Positions 1 through 13,559 of a stretch of DNA of 64,000 bases are shown in pieces; positions within the stretch are counted from its first letter, which is position 1, and each line of letters starts with the position of its first letter. The position numbers and the translations under genes are program-made. The stretch lies in NCBI GenBank assembly GCA_963854835.1, contig OY978529.1:41598055-41662054 (forward strand), written 5' to 3'. Source of the stretch: Megamerina dolium. Taxonomy: Eukaryota; Arthropoda; Insecta; Diptera; Megamerinidae. The notes under the pieces were generated by a model. It ran no database searches and had not been told where the DNA came from. It was given only the letters and a program-made list of their open reading frames with translations.

Positions 1-1214
1 CTCTTTGTAAAAATTCATAATATCCATCATATTGTTATTATTTTGTTTTGTGTGTATTTTTTTTTTTCTTTTTCAACAGCTGTACATGCACAAATCATGC
101 ATTTTGTTAAAAAAAAATGTAAGATATATGAAATCAGTATCTAATATTTATTTGGTCCACAAGTAATTTCAAGGTATATTTATCCGAGTATAGTTTTGTA
201 TATATATGTATAATGTATATAGATATATTACGTATTGTTGTGCGTTGTATATTGTTGGTATTATTGCAATATTTTTAGCTATCTATTCGTGTCTAACTGG
301 TTGCCAAACTCTTGAAAACGATTGTAACGAATGTTGACATCAGACAGTTGCAACAATTTCAATAGTAGGTAGTATGTACATATGAGTTTATAGCAGCACC
401 AGCAGCAGCAGCAGCAACAACAACAATAATAATAATAACAACAGCAATAACGAGGAAGAAATGTTACTAAAGTTAAATTGCAAGTACGAGTATTCCTTTT
501 GACAGAGCTATGCATGAGTCAAGTATTTCTTTTTTTTTCTTGTTTCTGGTTGTTTACCTATTGCTATTGCTTGTGTGTTGTTACCGCAGTTTTAGTGTCG
601 TTACTTGAACCACGATTGCATTTTAGATGATGCTTTTGTTGCTGGTGTTGCTAATGTGTTAGGCATGCGCATCACTCATTGCTAGTATTATTTCTGTATG
701 CTGTGTGTCATTGTATGTACTAATACAAAGATAAAGAGATGACAAAAAGGAAATAGAGAAGATGACAAAAACATAAAAAAATGTATAAATAAAAATACAT
801 GCGCGCCGCATAAATAACGAAACAGTGTAAATTTTATTGTTGCAAAATATTATAAACAAAACAGCTAACAACGACTACCACGCATAACACATCGATTTTC
901 AACAAATTTCAATACACCATATGCTGATGCTAATAATATTTCATGAACTTATTCATATTATTTATATACTTGTACTCTGCAAATATGTACGTACGTACAT
1001 GGGTGTTTAAATATGGTATTTATTTTGTTTGAATTTGTATTTATTATTTACATTGCACAAGGACCACTTTCACTTTACAAAACACAAAGATGCCCATACG
1101 TGGCGGCAATGACAATATAAATGTATCCAAAACAAAGTTGCTCGCCTACAATGTGAATTCGTATAGCGCGTTTATCTATAAAGCAATAAATATATGCCTA
1201 CGATTCGCAAAATG
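1..1214. other. AT-rich non-coding stretch
   Basis: No supportable gene. It contains a short CAG/CAA microsatellite near 391-425, adjoining AAT/AAC repeats, and several homopolymer runs. Open frames across it are low-complexity (Tyr/Cys runs) and lack splice or codon support. It could be intergenic or intronic. Confidence 0.6.
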
Positions 1215-2420
1215 ATAAAATGTAGAGAATTTTTGCCCCTCTAAACGTTAGAGATAGGGGATAAGAATAATTAGAAAAAATGTTCAAACGACTAAATTAA
1301 AATGAGCCCGTCCTAGATTATACCCATCTAAGGGCACTCTGAGAGCGTTAGGAGCAAAATTTATGAAAAAAATTTAAATTTTGTAGGGGAGTCCCTCTAA
1401 AGGATAGAGATAAGGGCTAATGATATTTAGAAAAAATGTAGATACAACTAAATTATTATGAGCCCGTCATAGATTTTACCCTTCTAAGAGCACTCGGAGA
1501 GTAGTGGGAATGAAATTAAAAAAAAATACGTCAATTTTATAGGGGAGTCCCTCTAAAGGATAGAGATAGGGGCTAATGATATTTAGAAAAATGTTGATAC
1601 AATTAAATTAATATGAGTCCCTCATAGATTTTACCATTTTAAGGGCACTCTGAGAGCAGTGGGACCGGAATGTATAAAAAAATACGTCAATTTTGTAGAG
1701 GAGCCCCTCCAAAGAATAGAGATAGAGGATAAGAATGTTCAGAAAAAATTTTGCAACGACTAAATTAATATGAGTCCGTCATATACTTTACGTCTCTATA
1801 GGTACTCTGAGAGCGCTAGGAGCAAAATTTAAAAAAAAATCTCAAATTTTGTATGGGAGTCGTGCTAAACGATAGAGATAGGGGATAAAAATATTTAAAA
1901 AACATGTTGAAACTACAAAATTAATATAAGTTCATCATATATTTTACCCCTCTCGAGGCACTCTGAGAGCAGTGGGGACGATATTTATAAAAATAACGTC
2001 AATTTTGTATGGTAGTTGCTCTAAAGGGTAGATATAGGGGTTAGCATGTCAAAAACTAATGTTTACTAAGAAAATTAATATAGGTCAGTCATACATTTTA
2101 ACCTTTCAGGGTCGATTCCTTGGCAATTATGCTAATATTTGTTGCATTTCAAGTGTTTTTAAGGACACTTTGTATGGAAGCATCCTTAAGAAGTAACGAT
2201 ACGATATGTTCAATAAGAATATAAGGCAGTAAAAATGAACGGCGGTGGGTCATATATTTTATCTTACCTATCTGCAAACTGGAAGCGGTGGGAGTAATTT
2301 TATTAAAATAAAAAACAAATTTTTATAGATGAGCCTCTTTAGGGGCTGCATATAGCGATAACTATGATACATTCGAGAGAATTGTTGTGGAGAAATAACT
2401 CTACAGGCGATTCTGAGTAT
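1215..2420 (+). repeat. Family A tandem array (about 155-bp units)
   Basis: About six to seven diverged head-to-tail copies. Each unit carries a landmark TTTTGTAGGGGAGTCCCTCT followed by AAAGGATAGAGATAGGGG, then a second block CACTCTGAGAGCAGTGGGA. The TTTTGTA landmark or its variant lies at about 1378, 1538, 1691, 1847 and 2003, so spacing is 153-160 bp. After 2100 the units change to the A' variant (GGGTCGATTCC, then GTTTTTAAGG). No protein frame runs through the array. Copies differ by many substitutions and indels, so the array is old. Confidence 0.85.
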
Positions 2421-3571
2421 TCTAATGAATATTTCAGCTTTCATTATATTTTTGGAGAGCCCACACTCTAATCACAATGCTACTACTAATGCTACTCTAT
2501 AAATCTCTTCAATGCTGTGTAAATCTCAGCGAAGCTCTATGGAAGAACAAGCTGACTAGTGATTAAAAACTTTTTTTTATACAGATACATTCATGATAAT
2601 TTCTATTTCAAAATGTCCAATTGATTTAAATTTATTTCTCATATAGAAAATATCTGCAATACCACTAGTAAATACTATACCACTTGGGTGGACCCCTGCT
2701 GATAAATAATCATATGAAAGATTTATGTGAAATAATGTTCGCTAGTAAGCGAATTCAATTCTATATTGTTTACACATTCATGCTCAATCTTTTTCCCCCT
2801 CTCTCCTTTCCTGTCTCTCTATAGTATATATTGTATATATGATTAACGCCTACTGGAACCTGCTTGAAAGAAATGTGTTAAATGTATTTATTTAGTTTTC
2901 GATTTGTTATTGTTGTTGCTTGTTCAACTTCTCTTTATTGTTTCTCTTTTATGGATTAACATAATTTCTATTACATAGTTGTGTTGTTTATTTGCTATTA
3001 ATTATTCATAATTTAAGATAGACAAATATACATACATAGACACTAGACTTCATGCATAAGCTCATCTTATTCGTAAGCTTTGAATATGGCTCATATGTAT
3101 CGTCGTACATTCATGTATCATATTTATGAAAGTGGGTCAATTGCCGTTGGATATACGTATAATACACAGATGTATTGTATTTCATTTATTTACATTATAA
3201 ATATTTTTTTTTTTTTATATTATTTATTTTATACATTTATATTTGTGATGTGATCTTTTTTTTATTTATTTCTCAAAAAATATTCATTGATATAATATTC
3301 GCATATATTCGTATATTAATGGCTCATTAATTCTTCTATTAAAGAAGAGATGAATGGTATATGATATTGTATTATTTAATTTAAATACTCTAATATTGTC
3401 ACAATATGTGTATTAAATGCAAAAAAAAAAAAAATGTCAAAATAAAAATAGGAAAAATATGATTTTCAATTTGGTCATCAAATTTAAATGTTTGTTTATC
3501 AAAATGCATAAAATTTTCTGTGATTATCAAATATTGTTTATGCAACATTTTTTATAGTAAAATAATATGAC
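2421..3571. other. AT-rich non-coding stretch
   Basis: No gene or recognisable mobile element. It holds homopolymer runs and TATA-type simple sequence only. Confidence 0.55.
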
Positions 3572-3584
3572 TATATTTTCGATT

Positions 3585-3825
3585 GGGTGCCGTTGCTCAG
3601 TGGTTAGTGTTAGTTGGCCTTCTGACCTGTAGGTTGTGGGTTCAATCCCCGGCTGAAGCATAACAAATTTAATATCGAAAAGAGTTTTGCTGTTCGGAAC
3701 TGGCTAAAATTAGTAGGTCCCTTTTAATACTGCCCAAAAATTTAACACGCACAATAATAATAGAAGAGAAGCTCGGCCAAAGAGCCCTTTGGGGCTTTAC
3801 GTGTCACATATTTATTTTTTTTTTT
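3585..3825 (+). mobile_element. tRNA-derived SINE, copy 1, with 13-bp target-site duplication
   Basis: The head resembles a tRNA gene. An A-box-like GCTCAGTGGTTAGTG sits at about 3595 and a B box GGTTCAATCCC at 3639-3649, which would be an internal RNA polymerase III promoter. A tRNA-unrelated body follows, then a tail with AGCCCTTTGGGGCT and a poly-T stretch. The 13-base direct repeat TATATTTTCGATT flanks it at 3572-3584 and 3826-3838, marking retrotransposition by target-primed insertion. Compared with copies at 14344 and 16630 it lacks roughly 130 bp of the body. Confidence 0.92.
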
Positions 3826-3838
3826 TATATTTTCGATT

Positions 3839-6040
3839 AATTTAATATGGTAGAAAGATTAGTTACTTACCTAATTATGTATGTATTTGGTCATGAAGAC
3901 TGCCATGATTTTGATCACACCAATTTCGCCACTAATGGCATGAATTCTTGTCTATTCTATCGAAAATTCACCACTTTGCCTGGAAAGAAAAATTAGAATA
4001 CAGAAATTTCTCTATTGAAATAGTAAGAAAAATAAATCAAGAATAAAGTAGGGCATTAATTTAAATGTATCCAAGAGAAAGAAAATAACATCCCTGGAAA
4101 AAGCAGAGACTCCCAGGTTTGTGACATCAATTGAAGCATTTCAATCGAATAGATCTCAGTTTCTTAATCTTAGATCTTAATGAATTGCTCGAGATTTTGT
4201 TTACGAATTAAATTGTAAGTTCTTCAAGATGACAATGATTCCAAGTATTGAAGTTGTTTGTGCAAAATCTCCTGATTCTAATTTTTTAAAAATTCTGATT
4301 AATTACTACCTCAATAATCTTGCCCCAATTTCAAATATTTCCCCAGTGAATTTTGTATAATTTCTCTGGTTAGTTCAATGGTTAGATAAAAATTAAACGC
4401 TTTCTGTGTCGAATCAAAAATAGTCTCTTTTGGCCTTAGTGTTACAGTTTCTGACAGAGAGGAGTGCAGCTCCTAATCTGTTTTATATTTTCTTTGTAAA
4501 TTTTCCAAGTAAATTCATCATTGGCCCAAAATAAAATCTATCAGCAATACCATGTACATAAAGCAGTCATGTAACGACTGGTATATATGCATATTGACCA
4601 ATTTCCACCAACTTCCGTAAGAAACATCAGCAACAAGTTGTCAATTCATTTATTTGCTAATAAAAGACAGCAAAAAGAAATAACGTTTCGCTATGTAAAA
4701 TGTAAATGGCTACAAGTTCACATGCTATAAGTAGATTGGATAAAAAATATATATAAACCTTATATGGGGGCATATTTTGCAAAGAGCCATGCTGATGATT
4801 AATCACTAAATGCAAGAAAAAACCCTCATAAAAACCCTTCAACTCCCATTAAATTGACTTTCTTCATACTTACCGGTAACAGACATTCTCAAAAAGGTAG
4901 TGAAATTATATTTAAGTATATAAGACGTGCTACAAAATATTAAAAGTAAGTATGTAATAAGATTATAATACATATTATGACTATATGAAAACGTTAAAAA
5001 TCATCATATTTCTATACAAAAAAAAAATGTTTCCTTTTGAAAATTACTTCAAAACAAACAAAATATGTGCAAATTGTGAATTTAAAAAAATTTAGTTTAA
5101 GAGGTTATCTATAACATAATGTTCCCATTTAGAGAGGCCAACAACACCAAACTCTTGGCAAAAAGTTGCTATGTAAGTGCAAGATATGAATTAGTCTTTT
5201 TAAGTAAGTATTTTGTAAAACAAATTCATTATTTATTACATTAATTGGCAGCTAGCCAATATAATAAAAATGAAAAATTACAATTTAATTAAAATCTAAG
5301 TATTGAAAATAAAAATCAACAATAATTAAATATATTTAAAGTTTCTGAAATGATTTTGAAATTTTACCTAATTTTGTTTTGGTTGCTCATAAATCATTCA
5401 TATAAAAATAGACCTCATTAATCATATAATATTTATTTCATATTTTTTATATCTAGTATATGCATATCTGACCTATCAGAAATGGATGAATATATATAAT
5501 GATATGCGGCGACTCGATGAGTGCTTATTAATTATTAATATTACATATTATTATTACTATTATTAATAATAATGAATGAGACAACTTAATTGATATAAGG
5601 CTATGTTGTAAGGATGTTGTAAATATTGATTGTACTAATTGGTACTACGTAGCACTGGCAGTAATATGGAATCATATACACAATAGTAGACTCAATTTGA
5701 CACTTGTTATTGTTAATGATCAAGTTGCCATATCAAATTTACAAAACTTCGAGGCTTATATTTCTAAATATAACCGTAAAATTTCGATATTACTCGTATC
5801 ACACAGTCATTATGAAGGCTTCTGACATCAACAATATTTGAATAACACTTTCAAGTATTTCAAATTTTATTCACTTTGGTCAATAAATTAAAACAACAAA
5901 TATTTCAAATGAAAATTGTTCCAATTTTTGTGAGAGTTAGACCTTTACTACACTTTTTATTAGTACAATGGACATCACTTGTTTAAGTGCTAGGGAAAAT
6001 TACCTTTTAAAATGTTCTCTCAGACCTATCTACTTTGCAC
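3839..6040. other. AT-rich non-coding stretch
   Basis: No gene supported. Open frames are short and low-complexity. Nothing recognisable beyond homopolymers and ATT/TAA repeats near 5530-5570. Confidence 0.55.
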
Positions 6041-7330
6041 CAAGCCCTGGCCTTAAGGTGTATTAAATTGTATGAAACAATATTTTGACTAGCTGGGCGA
6101 TTATTTTTCTGATTTTAATTTTCCTTAGGGGAGCTCTCTTAGGTAGTGGCAATTTTGGATAAATTTGTTCAGAGAAAATATACTAGGTGGAAAAATTAGT
6201 GGAAGTCAATCAAACATTTCATTATACCGGAGGTAATTTCCGTTCAGTTATGGGGATATTTGAGGAATTGTTGACAAGGAAATTTTTATGTGGTCTTATT
6301 CATAGAGGTAGGAAGCTATTGTCGCTTTTCAGATGATATTTTGGTCATTTTATATGGGAGTCGCTTTTTATATGGGAGTGCAGATAGGATGTAGGAATTT
6401 TTGGAAGAAATGTTGAAAAGCAAGAATTATTGGGCATTCATACACTTCATCGTTCTGGTAGCCATTCCTTTTCAATTATGTTGATATACGACGATTTTTA
6501 AAGTTATTTTTCTATTATTTTGTATGGGAGTCTCCTAAAGGAGTGAACATAAGGGCTAAGTACTTTAGAAATAAATATTGAGGAGGAAAAAATATTGAAG
6601 CCTAGTCATACATTGCATTGTCCTGGAGGACATTCGCGTTCAATTATAGGGTTATTTGTATATTTTCAATTATTTTTTCGGTCATTTTGTATGGAAGTCC
6701 CTTGAAGGGGTGTAGATAAGGGGTAAGAATGATTGGAGGGAATATTATTCCGAACCAAACATACACTTCACTGTTGAGAAGCTCAGTTATGGGGATATTT
6801 GTCGATTTTCAAATGTTTTTTTTTTGTTTTTTCATTTTGGATGGGAGTCCCTTTAAGGGGTGTAGATAGGGTGTAAGAATATTTGGAAGAAATGATGATA
6901 AGCCAAATTTATTGGGGTTCATTCATACCCCTCAGTGCTATGGTGGTCATTCCTGTTCAGTTATAAGGATTTTTATTTATTTTGAAATGTTTTATCGGTT
7001 TAGTTTATATGGAAGTCCCTTCAAGAGGTGTAAATAGGGGAGTAAGAATGAGCGGAGGAAATGTTGAGGAGGCAGATTGCTCGAGGTCAAACATACACTT
7101 CACTGTTTTGAAGGCAACCTCTGTTCTGATAAAGGGTTTTTTGTCGATTTTCAACAGTTTTTTCGATCATATTGCATGGGAGTTGCTTTAGGGATGTAGA
7201 TTGGGAATAGAATGTCTGGAGGAAATGTTAGGTAAGGGCCATACACATATCTAAAGGCCAGCCCTTCATGGAATTGTTGAGAAGGAAACATTAATGAGGG
7301 CTAGTTTTACAATTCATCGGCCCAGGGGCT
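6041..7330 (+). repeat. Family A' tandem array (about 151-173-bp units)
   Basis: Around seven degenerate units. Each has a variant of TTTTGTATGGGAGTCCCTTT with GGGGTGTAGATAGGGG, followed by a block CAGTTATGGGGATATTTGTC and GATTTTCAAATG. The GGGAGTC landmark falls near 6351, 6524, 6685, 6836, 7005 and 7172. The first half of the unit matches family A at 1.2 kb. The second half is the A' alternative. Small open frames inside are chance. Confidence 0.82.
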
Positions 7331-8650
7331 AACCTGGGGTTAGTTTGCGATTTTAAAAACACCTTCGAAGAAATGTTTGAAGTTATCCAAATTTTCTGTA
7401 TTTGCTGAGTCACAGACTCCGAAATTTTTAGAATTTTCCAACCTCAATCCCAGGTTCCAGGGAATTGCCAAGAAAAAGGAGAGTTTGAAAAATATTGAAA
7501 GAGATTATCAGAAAATAATATTTATAGAACTGCTTTATTCCTTCAAACTTTGTTCGCTTGTGTAGACTCTCAGAAATTAGGAGTAAGGTTTTTAATTTTT
7601 TGAAGTAATCCACTTGTTTATTTACTCAAAACATTCTGAAGCATGCTTTTTGATCAAATATAATTTCTATGATATTCCAAAAGTCTCAGACTATTTCAGA
7701 TGTACTACTGGGATATCGGGATAACAGGGCTGGCACCCCTAACATTTTACTTATATAATTAAAATATAATTAACGAAAATAAGTAGCAAAAATAACACAG
7801 AGGCACAACAAAACGAAATAATAATTAAAGAAGTGCAACTTAATGGAAGGTAGCATTTAAATTTTGTTTTTGTTAATTTGTTTTGGATTTTCTATTTGTA
7901 AAAAAAAAAAAAACGAAATATACAATATAAATACGAGAATAACGACCTCACGGTTGCATAGTTATTTAAAGCCACTTGTTGTTGTTGTATAGTTAAGTGC
8001 ACTTCTGCTTTTTGCTAATATATTGTAAATACTTTAAATGAAGATGAAAGTTGTTTGAGTTAGTCTAGCTTCAGTTGTTATTGTTGTTATTGTTGTTACT
8101 GCTGGTAACGTCATAATGTTAACTATATAAAAGGGCCATTATTATCACTGTATGTCGATGAATGAAACAATGGAAGAAGTGCTGCAGTATAAGAAGAAGA
8201 AGAAGAAAACAAAATGCAGCCCAACTGTCTGTCACTTACTTTATTTATGAGACAAAAATAAGAAAAGACGAAAAAATTTAAAATGCAAGAGAAAAAAACA
8301 ACAACAACAACAACAAAAACTAGTAAAAAATGAAGAAGACAATAACTTAATTTTCTTTTGTTTTTATTTTTATTTTATTTATTTTATTTTATTTTTTTCA
8401 AGTATTATAATATTCATATTCATTTAATGACCGACCATAATTCACTTTCTTTTAATGGCGGGATATGAAACAACAAGAAAAAGCCCAACAATACACGTAG
8501 TAACAAAAGTTGAATGCACCCTTTTCACCTTTATTGCTAGTTTTTCTTCTTTTTTTTTACAATATGTTATTCTAGGTCATATTATAGAAGCAAGTGCACA
8601 GCGCTGATATTTATAAATGCTTGAATCAATAACACGGCAATACAAATATA
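7331..8650. other. AT-rich non-coding stretch
   Basis: No gene supported. It contains GTT/GTTATT repeats near 7975-8100, AAG and CAA repeats near 8190-8315, and A/T homopolymers. Confidence 0.5.
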
Positions 8651-8700
8651 ATAAAAAAATTAATAAATATGTGGCACTTATAAGCCTCGAAGGGCTCTTT
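8651..8700 (-). mobile_element. SINE tail fragment (copy 5)
   Basis: On the - strand this reads AAAGAGCCCTTCGAGGCTTA then GTGCCACATATTTATT, matching the 3' end of SINE copy 1 (3775-3815). Only the tail is present, as in a strongly 5'-truncated insertion. I did not find a clear target-site duplication. Confidence 0.6.
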
Positions 8701-9500
8701 CTTTTCTTGCAAAGGCTGCTATCAGTTAAAATATATTACTGGCTTCCGTTTTCTGAAGCTAATTAGTCCCTAACTCTACTCCTTAGAAAGGCTTCCATAC
8801 AAAATGTACTTGAAAGCATCTCAACGTCGACCAGTAACCCATAACTGCCCAAGAATAGTGCTTAGAGCGAAGACCAATCTTCCTCAATTGCATAATTGAA
8901 GGCCTGCGGGCCGGAGACCATTTAAAACTCAAAACTCAGTGGTACGATGTCAGCACTCGCCAATAATCATGTAAATTAAAAATTCATATAGAAAATCCAG
9001 CATATAGGTACTCTAAGAGAAATTGTGGGAAGGTAAAAAAAAATAAAATTGAGAATGAAAAAGGTAAAATTTATTGAGATTTGTTTGTTGCGGCTCCACG
9101 CTCTATAATCGAACGGAGTTTCTAAAGAAAGCAGATACTTAACATATAATGAAATATCAGCACTTCAGAAAACTCAAAAACAAGCCACTGCGCGAGTAAA
9201 ATATTTCAAGAAAATTTCGAAATCCATGAAGATGAATCGTTTCAAACTTGTACACGGCCTTACGCTTTATAGTCGGATGGACTCTCTAAAGGGTTCAGAA
9301 GGAGTGGAGCATTTCATAGAACTCAGAAGCATATCAGTTGCCATTCATGAAAATGAAACCCTAACAATCAAAAATTTACTGAAAAATTGGGTTGATCGGA
9401 TGATGGTACTGAAAAGTGAGCAAAGTGGCAGTCTAATCTTTCAATATTCAGTAGTTTTTCTTTTACAGCCATTTCTAACTCCAAACTTTAAATGACCCAC
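8701..9500 (+). repeat. Possible decayed family A copies
   Basis: Segments such as GGTACTCTAAGAGAAATTGT at about 9006 and TCCATACAAAATGTACTTG at about 8790 resemble parts of the family A unit, but spacing and order are poor. An open frame of 89 codons at 9226-9495 has no features I recognise. Confidence 0.3.
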
Positions 9501-11322
9501 CCTTTACGTACAATATTATTCTTCCTAACCTCAATAAAATGCAGCACACTTGAATTGCAACAAAACTTGTATGGTCACCTTTTGATTTTGCGCGCAACTT
9601 GTACGAGTATAAACAAAAATTAAAGAAAAACAAATAAATTTGCCATCATACAACTTCATATAATGTACTATGTTGCTGCTGATGTGTTGCACTTAATTGG
9701 GCAATACATATTCGATCTTTGCATTACGACATTTCAGTGTTGCATGCGAATGCTGCCTATGGCAGCAATGATGAAAGTTTTTCTTTAATACGATTCCTTG
9801 TGCTGCCGAACCGAAAATGCTAAAATGCCAGAAATCTTCAAAATACTCATTCGTACTACTAATGAATAGACGACACTCGAACGGACACTAAAATGTTTAT
9901 ACTCAATCGTCCAGCAACATGATGATGAATTGTAGAGGGTTCAGAGGATTGAAAGATGTTAAACATGTTTGGCAATATGCATTTGAGTATTTGTATTCTC
10001 TTTATGATTTTGTTGTAAATAATTGCTATTATGTTATTTTGTTGCGATTTCGATTAACCAGTAATGCATGTTCATCCTGAATATTGCCTCATTGCATATT
10101 GGGTTTGAATGTGAAAATTACAAAAGAAGCATTCAAAATAAGAAAATATGCATGAACATATGGTATACCACATACATATACCATATGTATAATACCAGTT
10201 ACTTCATTCAGTATGTAGCTAATGTTGATGGTACCATCAATATCAGTCAGTATTCTCCACCTGTACATCGTCGATTGCCAACCTATAAATATAAATATGT
10301 TGCATTTTTGTTCATGTTTGTAACGAAAGTATTAAGCAAAAAAAAAACAACAACAACAAAAATCAAAAATATTTAGTAATGTTGTAAATAAAATTCGAAA
10401 TTTTTCTTATTCAACTTTAATGCTTACATGTGCATACAAACATGTTGCGCAACTTGAAAAGCATCAATAAAATGTTGCAATCATAATTGTAGGCACAATA
10501 TCTTCAATGTACTTGACGAGTACATAAATATTTACCAATTGGTTGAATATAATTTCAATTGAGTGCCGATTTTAGTTAATATTTTCATATTTTTATCATC
10601 TTTAGTGGAATTTAAAAAATGTTTGTTTGAAATGTTTCAGATCATACAGATATGTCGCATAGGCCGAATTTGGTACAGAAGATCTAATGTGGTCGTGGTG
10701 CAAAATTTTTACAAAATTCTAATTTTTATCTCGTCTGGGGGCCAAGATCATTTTGTTTGTTCAATAAATAGAGATATGGAGCGATAGAAGATCAATCTCC
10801 ATTTACTACTTATATTGCATTTATTAATTACTTTTCGCATTATTTTCGTTTCTTGATGAATTTCAATTTCTATTGATGTATTGTATATTTTTTTAGACAA
10901 TACTTATTTTCGTGTCACTTGACATTCAAAGCACTTTCATCGGCGTTGTGACAAAGTTGCGCGCATAAACGCATCAACAAAAACATTATTAAATTGTCAT
11001 TGTCATTAACATGATCGACTCATTGATAAAAGAAAAAATGAAACATACAAAAAAAAAAAAAAAAAAATACTATGACAATATTTGACCTACATAAACGTTC
11101 GCCCGTGGAGAATGTTAAGTATCGATTAATTGGCAACTCAGTCGATTGTCTGATGATGTCCGGTAGTAGGTAGACGAATCAGAAACCAGCACAAATGTGA
11201 CAGCAGCCAGTGGATTGATATGTACGATATACGATTATAATGTAATAGACGATTTGTTGCTATAAATCACACCTTTGTCACACAAAGTGACGCTCTCTTA
11301 GAAAGATCAATGCAGCGGCATA
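9501..11322. other. AT-rich non-coding stretch
   Basis: No gene supported. There is a small perfect hairpin near 10156-10187 (CATATGGTAT and its complement ATACCATATG), an A-rich run at 11050-11067, and ACATA-type simple sequence. Confidence 0.5.
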
Positions 11323-11324
11323 TA

Positions 11325-11863
11325 CATTCTGTCAAATAAGTACCCGGAAATCGGAAATTCTCATTTTAAATTTTCGCTCTGAGAATATTTCAAAAAAAAA
11401 ATTTTCCCAGGTTGGCACAACTGTCAGCCACTATTCTGTGAATTTTTATTGCATGTGTCATTTAGTTTGGTTACGGCGTCATTAGGAACAAGTCAACCTT
11501 TTGTGTGCGTTGCGATTTTTACGATGGATAAAAATATCGAACAAAGAGTTTGTGTGAAATTTTGTGTTTCAAACGAAATTTCTTGTGCCAAAACGTTGGA
11601 AATGTTGAAAAAAAAAACATTTGGTGATTGAACCATGTCGAAAACTCAAGTTTACGATTGGTATAAATCGTTCAAAGAGGGGCGAGAAGAAATCGCAACG
11701 CACACAAAAGGTTGACTTGTTCCTAATGACGCCGTAACCAAACTAACTGACTTATAGCAATAAAAATTCACAGAATAGTGGCTGACAGTTGTGCCAACCT
11801 GGGAAAATATTCTCAGAGGGAAAATTAAAAATGAGAATTTCCGGGTACTTATTTGACAGAATG
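11325..11863 (+). mobile_element. Foldback mariner derivative with long inverted repeats
   Basis: A 539-bp element flanked by TA dinucleotides (11323-11324 and 11864-11865). The ends are inverted copies: CATTCTGTCAAATAAGTACC on the left, its complement on the right. The arms run about 175-195 bp (11325-11518 against 11690-11863). Between them sits the start of a mariner transposase at about 11524: Met-Asp-Lys, then EQRVCVKFCVSNEISC, a stop after KKTFGD, then TMSKTQVYDWYKSFKEGREE. The coding sequence stops at GREE exactly where the inverted copy of the 5' end begins, so the DDE catalytic part is missing. It is non-autonomous. The arrangement suggests replacement of the 3' part by an inverted 5' end. 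Confidence 0.9.
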
Positions 11864-11865
11864 TA

Positions 11866-13555
11866 AATGACATTGATGAAAATGATTAAGAAATTGTTGT
11901 TGTGGGGTGAATTCTACATTTTTATTTCGAAAATAATTAATATTTCAGTATTACAAAATATATCATATATTCGAAGAAAATTATTAAATCACGAATCACG
12001 AATCACAATCGAAATATGCCACTGTGCAGCCTCTTATGTATTATATTTTCATTTTCGAAATTAATTCAAATTTCATATTCATTAAATTCGGTTTAGCAAA
12101 TTAACGTAAAACTCAATGCCAAGACTCGATAGAGAATCTATTTAAAAAAAAGTGATACATGCACCTCCATGAAATAAATATACAATACTTTCACTCTCAT
12201 CGTGTATTTATGATTTTTAGATTTTCTACCAATTCAATGCAAATGTTTGTGCGTCTTTGAAAACGTTAAACGAAAACGAAAATGTATAAAATAAAAAATA
12301 AGAAAATCAAAATCCAAATAATACAAAAATACATCAATTAACACTTATTAATCAATTAGACCCTCCTCGCTTATTTATCTGCCTTGGAGTTAAATGTAGG
12401 TATTCACAGATCATCAAACTACAGTTAGCTTGAGGTAAAGTTCCATCATTTCATTCAGTAAAATAGAAATAGTAATATTATTTAAAATGTAATTTAGCGG
12501 GGGAAAGTCGTTTAAACATCGAAATGCTTTCACATTGTTATAAATACTCATACATATGAGTATAGTTAAATACAAATGCTAGTAGTATGTAAATTTAATC
12601 GGATAAAATGTATAGGAATAAATAGGAGTGCCTAATCTTTTTATAAGAGCGATTCAGACAATCTACATACAATTGAATACAATGCAAATACCTAAAGGTG
12701 TTCTTATTACATTCGATTTTACATTTATAAGAGTTTTGTTAAGCAATTTGATTTCGAATGGTATTTGGAGGCACTTCTTCCAAAGGGGATTTATTGAACT
12801 TTTTTCAAATAATTTTTTGGGCAATGCAACTTCAATTATTCTAAAATCAAATATTGTTGAGTTGAATATAAAATCCTTATAAAAATTTAAATTGTGAAGT
12901 TTACAGTGAAATAAAATGTTAATATCGTATGTTAATAGAGAAATAAAATGTTAACAGCGCAATTCAATATTAACATCACATCATTAATAGGCTTGTTTTA
13001 TTCGACGCTCATGCTTAGCTAGCAACGATGTCAAAACAACAATAACGGTTCTAATTTTAGTGAGTTCTAAGTTCAGTGCTACCAAATACTTTCATTTTTT
13101 CTACTGTACAGAGAACTACTACTGTTACTACTGTCTACTGTCAACTGTCTACTGTAATGTTACTTATCGATAGTCATTAAACGTCAAAAATATTATAATT
13201 AAAAAGAAACTGTAAAGGAAAAATGTTAAAGAATGAAATGAAGTAATCAGAATTTGTTCTATTTAAAATTCTTCATTAAATTGAATTAAATTAAAAAAAA
13301 AAAATAAAAATCAAATCAACTCTGTTTAGGAAACTTGGTATTCATGTTGTTTTATTGTTTTAGAGCACAATAAATTTATTGAATATTTTACGACTTAAAA
13401 TAACTGTTTTTTTTTTTTTTTTAAATTTTTTAATATACCTTAAAAAAAAATTATGCAAACGACCTATAAGAATGAGATATAAAAGTTTAAAATATTATGC
13501 AAACAAGTTATTTGTAATATTTTATTGTAAACATTGTTAATTATTGCTTGATTTG
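11866..13555. other. AT-rich non-coding stretch
   Basis: No gene supported. It contains short CTACTGT repeats near 13100-13160 and homopolymer runs. Confidence 0.5.
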
Positions 13556-13559
13556 GTTA

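Noticed and set aside
1215..2420. CRISPR array
   Set aside because: Whole units repeat without spacer structure, copies are diverged, and the genome is eukaryotic.
3585..3660. A tRNA gene (A and B boxes present)
   Set aside because: It is continuous with a SINE body and flanked by a target-site duplication, and the anticodon arm does not fold cleanly. Same conclusion for the heads at 16.9 and 14.7 kb.
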